Assembly (NCBI GenBank): GCA_031550755.1
Contig: JAVBOJ010000033.1
Location: forward strand, 1-8,568
DNA from: JAVBOJ01 sp031550755
GTDB taxonomy: Bacteria; Bacillota; Clostridia; Oscillospirales; UBA929
Direction of reading: 5' to 3'
DNA length: 8,568 bases
The position numbers and the translations under genes were made by a program. Below the pieces are notes generated by a model. That model did not search any database, had not been told where the DNA came from, and saw only the letters and a program-made list of their open reading frames with translations. Of the stretch, positions 5,104-8,568 are shown one piece after another (position 1 is the first letter of the stretch; every line of letters starts with the position of its first letter).

Positions 5104-7491
5104 CTATTGCAGGGGCGCGCCCGCGGGCGGCGCCGTAAAGGCAACCTCCGGCAGAGCCGGAAGCTCGGGTTTGTGTTCAAAGACCAGCGCCTCGCCCAGC
5201 ACGGCGTCCATATGCTCGGCGACGACAAACTGGAGGGCGTTTTTGACGGTCGGGTCAATCTCGGCCAGATCTTTTTCGTTGTCGCGCGGGATAATCACGG
5301 TATGCACCCCGTTGCGGAAGGCGGCCATGGTTTTCTCCTTCAGCCCGCCGATGGGCAGCACCCGACCGCGCAGGGTGATCTCCCCGGTCATGGCGACGTC
5401 GCGCCGCACCGGCACACCGGTCAGCGCCGAGACCATGGCGGTGGCCATGGTGATGCCGGCCGAGGGTCCGTCCTTGGGCACCGCCCCCTCGGGGCAATGG
5501 ATGTGAATATCCCGGTTTTTGTAAAAATCCGGGTCGATGTGCAGCGCCTCACAGCGCCCGCGAATATAGGTCAGCGCCGCGCGGGCCGACTCCTTCATCA
5601 CGTCGCCCAGATTGCCGGTCAGATCGATTTTGCCGCTGCCCTGCACCACGCCGACCTCGACCTCCAGCAGCTCCCCGCCGACGCTGGTCCAGGCCAGACC
5701 GCTCACCAGCCCGACCTCATCCTGCACGCGCGCGCGATCCTGCTTGTATTTGCGCACGCCAAGAAACTCCTCCAGCCCGCCGGCGCTGAGCGTCAGGCGG
5801 GACTTTTCCTCGGAGGCAATCAGCCGGGCGGCCTTGCGGCACAGGGCGGACAGCTCCCGCTCCAGCCGGCGCACGCCCGACTCGCGGGTATAGCCCGCGA
5901 TAATTTCACGGACGGCGTCGTCGGTCACCCGCAGCTGGGTTTTCGTAAGCCCGTGCCGGGTCATTTGCCGGGGCAGCAGGTGCCGCCGGGCGATTTGCAG
6001 CTTTTCCTCGTCGGTATAGCTGGTCAGCTCGATGATCTCCATGCGGTCGAGCAGCGCGCGCGGAATGGTTTCGGTGGTGTTGGCGGTGGTGATGAACAGC
6101 ACATCGGAGAGGTCAAACGGCACCTCCAGATAGTGGTCGCGGAAGGTGGCGTTTTGTTCGGGATCGAGCACCTCCAGCAGGGCCGCCGCCGGGTCGCCCC
6201 GGAAGTCATGGCCCATTTTGTCGATCTCGTCCATCAAAATGACGGCGTTTTGCGCGCCGGCCTGCCGCAGAGCGGTCATGATCCGCCCGGGCATGGCGCC
6301 AATATAGGTTTTGCGGTGGCCGCGGATGTCGGCCTCATCCCGCACGCCGCCGAGGCTGAGCCGGGACAGCTTGCGGTTCATGGCGCGGCCTACCGACTGC
6401 GCCACAGAGGTTTTCCCCACGCCGGGCGGCCCCACGAGGCAGAGAATCTGTCCTTTGAGGTCGGGCGCGAGCTGCTTGACCGCCAAAAACTCCAAAATGC
6501 GCTCCTTGACCTTGGGCAGACCGAAATGGTCGGCGTCCAAAATCCGTTCGGCGACCTTGAGGTCATGCCGGTCTGTTGTTTTTTTGTTCCACGGCAGATC
6601 CAGACAGGTGTCCAGCCAGGTGCGGATGACCGCCGTCTCCGGCGAGGAAGAGGACAACCGCTCCAGCCGCCCTGCCTCGCGCAGCAGCTTTTCCTCGGCC
6701 TCCTCGGGCAGCTGCAGCCGCGTAATGCGCGTGCGGTAATCGTCGGCGTCGCCGTCCTCATTTTCTCCCAGCTCGGTCTGGATGGTCTTGATCTGCTCGC
6801 GCAGGTAATATTCCCGCTGGTTTTTGCCCAGCTGACGGTGCAGCTTGCGCTGGATGTCCTGCTCGATTTCACCGATCTCGATTTCGTGCAGCAGCACGGC
6901 AATGACCCGCTCCAGCCGGGCAAACGGCGCCAGCGTCTCCAGCACCGTCTGTTTTTCCTCCTGCCGCAGCGGCATATTTTGGGCAATATAATCGGCCAGA
7001 TAGCTGATATCGCGCGCCTCGATGGCGTTGAGCACGATGTCGGGGCTCACCTGCCCCGTCAGCTCGGCAAAGGTCTCGAACAGCTCCTGCGCGCGGCGGA
7101 TGGCGGCCTCCTGCCGGTCGGCGCCGACACGGCTTGTCCGATCTGGCACCGGCTCGACCTCCACCCAAATACAGGGTTCGGACTGGGTGACGGCGGCAAT
7201 CCGGGCGCGCGAAACGCCCTGCACCAGCACCCGAATATTGTCTCCGGGCAGCTTGAGGATCTGGCACACCCGGGAAATCGTGCCCATTTGAAAGAGCTCG
7301 TCCAGAGGCGGCTCCTCCGCGCGGGCATCCTTTTGCGCCACCAGAAAAATCATCTGGCCGGCGTTCATGGCCTCCTGCAACGCCCGGATCGAGCGTTCGC
7401 GGCCCACATCAAAATGCACCAGCATCTGCGGGAAGATGGTGAGTCCGCGGATAGCCAGAAGCGGCACCCGGGACATTTGTAAATCAGACAT
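5104..7491 (-). CDS. lon: ATP-dependent endopeptidase Lon (La), LonA type
   Basis: Lon is the homohexameric cytoplasmic AAA+ serine protease that unfolds and degrades damaged and regulatory proteins. At 795 residues it is full length. The N-terminal substrate-binding LON domain covers about 8-200, followed by the helical coiled region (about 200-300). The AAA+ module has Walker A GPPGVGKT (354-361), Walker B ILMDEID (418-424) and a sensor near TTAN (468-471). The C-terminal protease domain carries the catalytic dyad S677 (in PKDGPSAG) and K720 (in GGLKEK), with the expected spacing of 43 residues. There is no transmembrane insertion, so it is LonA rather than LonB. The start ATG 7491 has AGGAGG at 7497-7502 with a 5-base spacer. 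A terminator-like hairpin separates it from clpX, so it probably opens its own transcription unit running through engB and lysA. No CIRCE or CtsR-like box was recognised upstream. The last 20 or so residues are Pro/Ala-rich and look dispensable. Confidence 0.98.
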   Translation of the reverse strand: MSDLQMSRVPLLAIRGLTIFPQMLVHFDVGRERSIRALQEAMNAGQMIFLVAQKDARAEEPPLDELFQMGTISRVCQILKLPGDNIRVLVQGVSRARIAAVTQSEPCIWVEVEPVPDRTSRVGADRQEAAIRRAQELFETFAELTGQVSPDIVLNAIEARDISYLADYIAQNMPLRQEEKQTVLETLAPFARLERVIAVLLHEIEIGEIEQDIQRKLHRQLGKNQREYYLREQIKTIQTELGENEDGDADDYRTRITRLQLPEEAEEKLLREAGRLERLSSSSPETAVIRTWLDTCLDLPWNKKTTDRHDLKVAERILDADHFGLPKVKERILEFLAVKQLAPDLKGQILCLVGPPGVGKTSVAQSVGRAMNRKLSRLSLGGVRDEADIRGHRKTYIGAMPGRIMTALRQAGAQNAVILMDEIDKMGHDFRGDPAAALLEVLDPEQNATFRDHYLEVPFDLSDVLFITTANTTETIPRALLDRMEIIELTSYTDEEKLQIARRHLLPRQMTRHGLTKTQLRVTDDAVREIIAGYTRESGVRRLERELSALCRKAARLIASEEKSRLTLSAGGLEEFLGVRKYKQDRARVQDEVGLVSGLAWTSVGGELLEVEVGVVQGSGKIDLTGNLGDVMKESARAALTYIRGRCEALHIDPDFYKNRDIHIHCPEGAVPKDGPSAGITMATAMVSALTGVPVRRDVAMTGEITLRGRVLPIGGLKEKTMAAFRNGVHTVIIPRDNEKDLAEIDPTVKNALQFVVAEHMDAVLGEALVFEHKPELPALPEVAFTAPPAGAPLQ

Positions 7492-7516
7492 GAGCGCCTC
7501 CTGTCAACAAAAATAG

Positions 7517-7551
7517 GAAAATTATGGGCCGAATTGAATTCGGCCCATAAT
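7517..7551 (-). terminator. Intrinsic terminator downstream of clpX
   Basis: A perfect inverted repeat has 15-base arms at 7521-7535 and 7537-7551 with a single central base (in practice a 13-bp stem with a small loop). The core is GGGCCG/CGGCCC with an AT-rich base. On the minus strand it begins 10 bases after the clpX stop and runs into TTTTCCTATTTTTG. The structure and T-rich tail fit a factor-independent terminator. Whether it fully stops transcription into lon, or acts as an attenuator, cannot be told. Confidence 0.8.
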
Positions 7552-7561
7552 CAAGCAATTG

Positions 7562-8568
7562 TTAAGATACGATGCGCTTGGCGGGCGCTTTTTTCTGTGC
7601 GCTGACCTTGGCCGAGGGCAGTCTGGGCAGCCGGTCTGGGTTGTAGCTGATCTCCGGCTTCCCTTCTCCGCGCACCATTTCGGGGGTGAGCACCACCTTT
7701 TCAATGGTGTGATCGGAGGGAATTTCGTACATGATCTCGGTCATGATGTTTTCCATGACGGCGCGCAGACCGCGCGCCCCGATCTCGCGCTGGAGCGCAC
7801 GTTCGGCGATGGCCTCGAGGGCGTCCTGCCCGACCACCAGCTCCACCTGATCGAAGGAAAACATTTTTTGGTATTGCTTGATGAGGGCGTTTTTCGGCTC
7901 GGTGAGGATGCGGACGAGATGCTCCTTGGAGAGCGAGCCCAGCGGCGCGATGACCGGCAGGCGGCCGACCAGCTCGGGAATGATGCCGTATTTGAGCAGG
8001 TCATGCGGCTGGATTTCGCGCAAAAGGGCGGTCATATCCTTGTCTTTTTTGCTCTCGATCTTGGCACCGAAGCCGAGACCTTTTTTGCCGAGGCGGTTCT
8101 CGATGATCTTGTCGATGCCGTCGAACGCGCCGCCGCAAATGAACAAAATATTCGAGGTATTGACCTGGATGAACTCCTGGTGGGGATGCTTGCGGCCGCC
8201 CTGCGGCGGCACGTTGGCGATGGTGCCCTCCAGAATTTTCAGCAGCGCCTGCTGGACGCCCTCGCCGGACACGTCGCGGGTGATCGAGACATTTTCGCTC
8301 TTGCGGGCGATTTTGTCCAGCTCGTCGATATAAATGATGCCGCGCTCGGCCAGCTCCACGTCAAAATCAGCCGCCTGAATGAGCCGCAGCAGGATATTTT
8401 CCACGTCCTCGCCCACATAGCCGGCCTCGGTGAGGGTGGTGGCGTCGGCAATGGCAAAGGGCACATTGAGCAGCTTCGCCAAAGTTTGCGCGAGCATCGT
8501 CTTCCCAACGCCGGTGGGTCCAATGAGCAAAATATTGCTCTTTTGCAGCTCCACATCCGAATTCACAT
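7562..8568 (-). CDS. clpX: ATP-dependent Clp protease ATP-binding subunit ClpX (5' end outside window)
   Basis: ClpX is the hexameric AAA+ unfoldase that feeds substrates to the ClpP peptidase and remodels some complexes alone; it is cytoplasmic. The window holds about the last 335 residues, with the reading frame open through the edge. The missing part should contain the N-terminal zinc-binding domain and the start of the AAA+ module. The GTG at 8564-8566 is an internal valine codon, not a start. Counting from it: Walker A GPTGVGKT (16-23), pore loop GYVGE (49-53), Walker B IIYIDELDK (77-85), RKH pore loop (125-127), GGAFDGI (145-151), the ClpP-docking LGF tripeptide (164-166) and sensor-2 GARGLR (263-268). 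The C-terminal tail (about 304-334) is extended and Lys/Ala/Pro-rich. It neighbours lon, as is usual in Firmicutes, but a terminator lies between them. Confidence 0.97.
   Translation of the reverse strand, partial: VNSDVELQKSNILLIGPTGVGKTMLAQTLAKLLNVPFAIADATTLTEAGYVGEDVENILLRLIQAADFDVELAERGIIYIDELDKIARKSENVSITRDVSGEGVQQALLKILEGTIANVPPQGGRKHPHQEFIQVNTSNILFICGGAFDGIDKIIENRLGKKGLGFGAKIESKKDKDMTALLREIQPHDLLKYGIIPELVGRLPVIAPLGSLSKEHLVRILTEPKNALIKQYQKMFSFDQVELVVGQDALEAIAERALQREIGARGLRAVMENIMTEIMYEIPSDHTIEKVVLTPEMVRGEGKPEISYNPDRLPRLPSAKVSAQKKAPAKRIVS

Noticed and set aside
6579..6585. Seven-A run in lon (coding strand) as a possible frameshift or slippage site
   Set aside because: The lon frame is continuous and correct across it (N-K-K-T-T, residues 302-306), so nothing indicates frameshifting.
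5107..7482. A 791-codon open frame on the plus strand antisense to nearly all of lon
   Set aside because: It is in exact codon register with lon, so it is open simply because lon uses no TTA, CTA or TCA codons, as expected in a GC-rich gene. Its translation is low-complexity (Gln/His/Gly/Arg-rich) with no family motif.
7500..7505. TTGACA hexamer on the minus strand in front of lon, resembling a -35 box
   Set aside because: A matching -10 would fall inside the lon coding region. The hexamer overlaps the ribosome binding site, so it is probably chance. A TTCAAT/TATTTT pair further upstream is too weak to call.
7521..7551. The palindrome as a CIRCE (HrcA) or CtsR heat-shock operator
   Set aside because: It lacks the TTAGCACTC/GAGTGCTAA arms and 9-base spacer of CIRCE and the GGTCAAA-type repeats of CtsR. 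Position after clpX and the T-rich tail fit a terminator better.

Overview
The window is a GC-rich (about 60% by eye) bacterial chromosomal segment. It most likely comes from a member of the Clostridia (Bacillota), perhaps an Oscillospiraceae-like gut or anaerobic lineage. Three things point there: the minus-strand order clpX - lon - engB, which is the conserved Firmicutes proteostasis neighbourhood; GGAGG-type ribosome binding sites; and an exported glycosidase carrying S-layer homology (SLH) repeats. The genus cannot be fixed from the sequence alone.

Layout. At the left (9-1622, + strand) is a secreted family 18 glycoside hydrolase with three C-terminal SLH repeats. It converges on a minus-strand operon, and a perfect 10-bp GC hairpin (about 1628-1663) between the two looks like a shared bidirectional terminator. 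Reading the minus strand from the right, the window begins inside clpX (5' end off the edge). clpX is followed by a strong intrinsic-terminator-like hairpin (7521-7551). Then comes a tightly packed set: lon, engB, a fumarylacetoacetate-hydrolase (FAH) family gene, lysA, and a six-helix membrane protein of unknown function. The lon-engB gap is 2 bases and every later junction overlaps (4, 8 and 4 bases), so these five genes are very probably one translationally coupled transcript ending at the shared terminator.

Function. ClpX and Lon are ATP-dependent protein unfolding/degradation machines. EngB is the GTPase for large ribosomal subunit assembly. LysA makes L-lysine from meso-diaminopimelate, at the branch between lysine and peptidoglycan precursors. 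The FAH-family enzyme would be a metal-dependent hydrolase or decarboxylase of a small 2-oxo acid.

Main anomaly. The FAH-family gene is split by one extra base in a run of nine A (coding strand, 4067-4075). Both halves are otherwise well preserved and a run of eight would give an intact 256-residue enzyme. This is a homopolymer sequencing error, a recent null or phase-variable allele, or a slippage-rescued gene; the sequence alone cannot decide. I see no mobile element, CRISPR array, tRNA/rRNA or clearly novel multi-gene system; apart from the points listed this is an ordinary housekeeping region. No gene-free stretch exceeds 300 bases.
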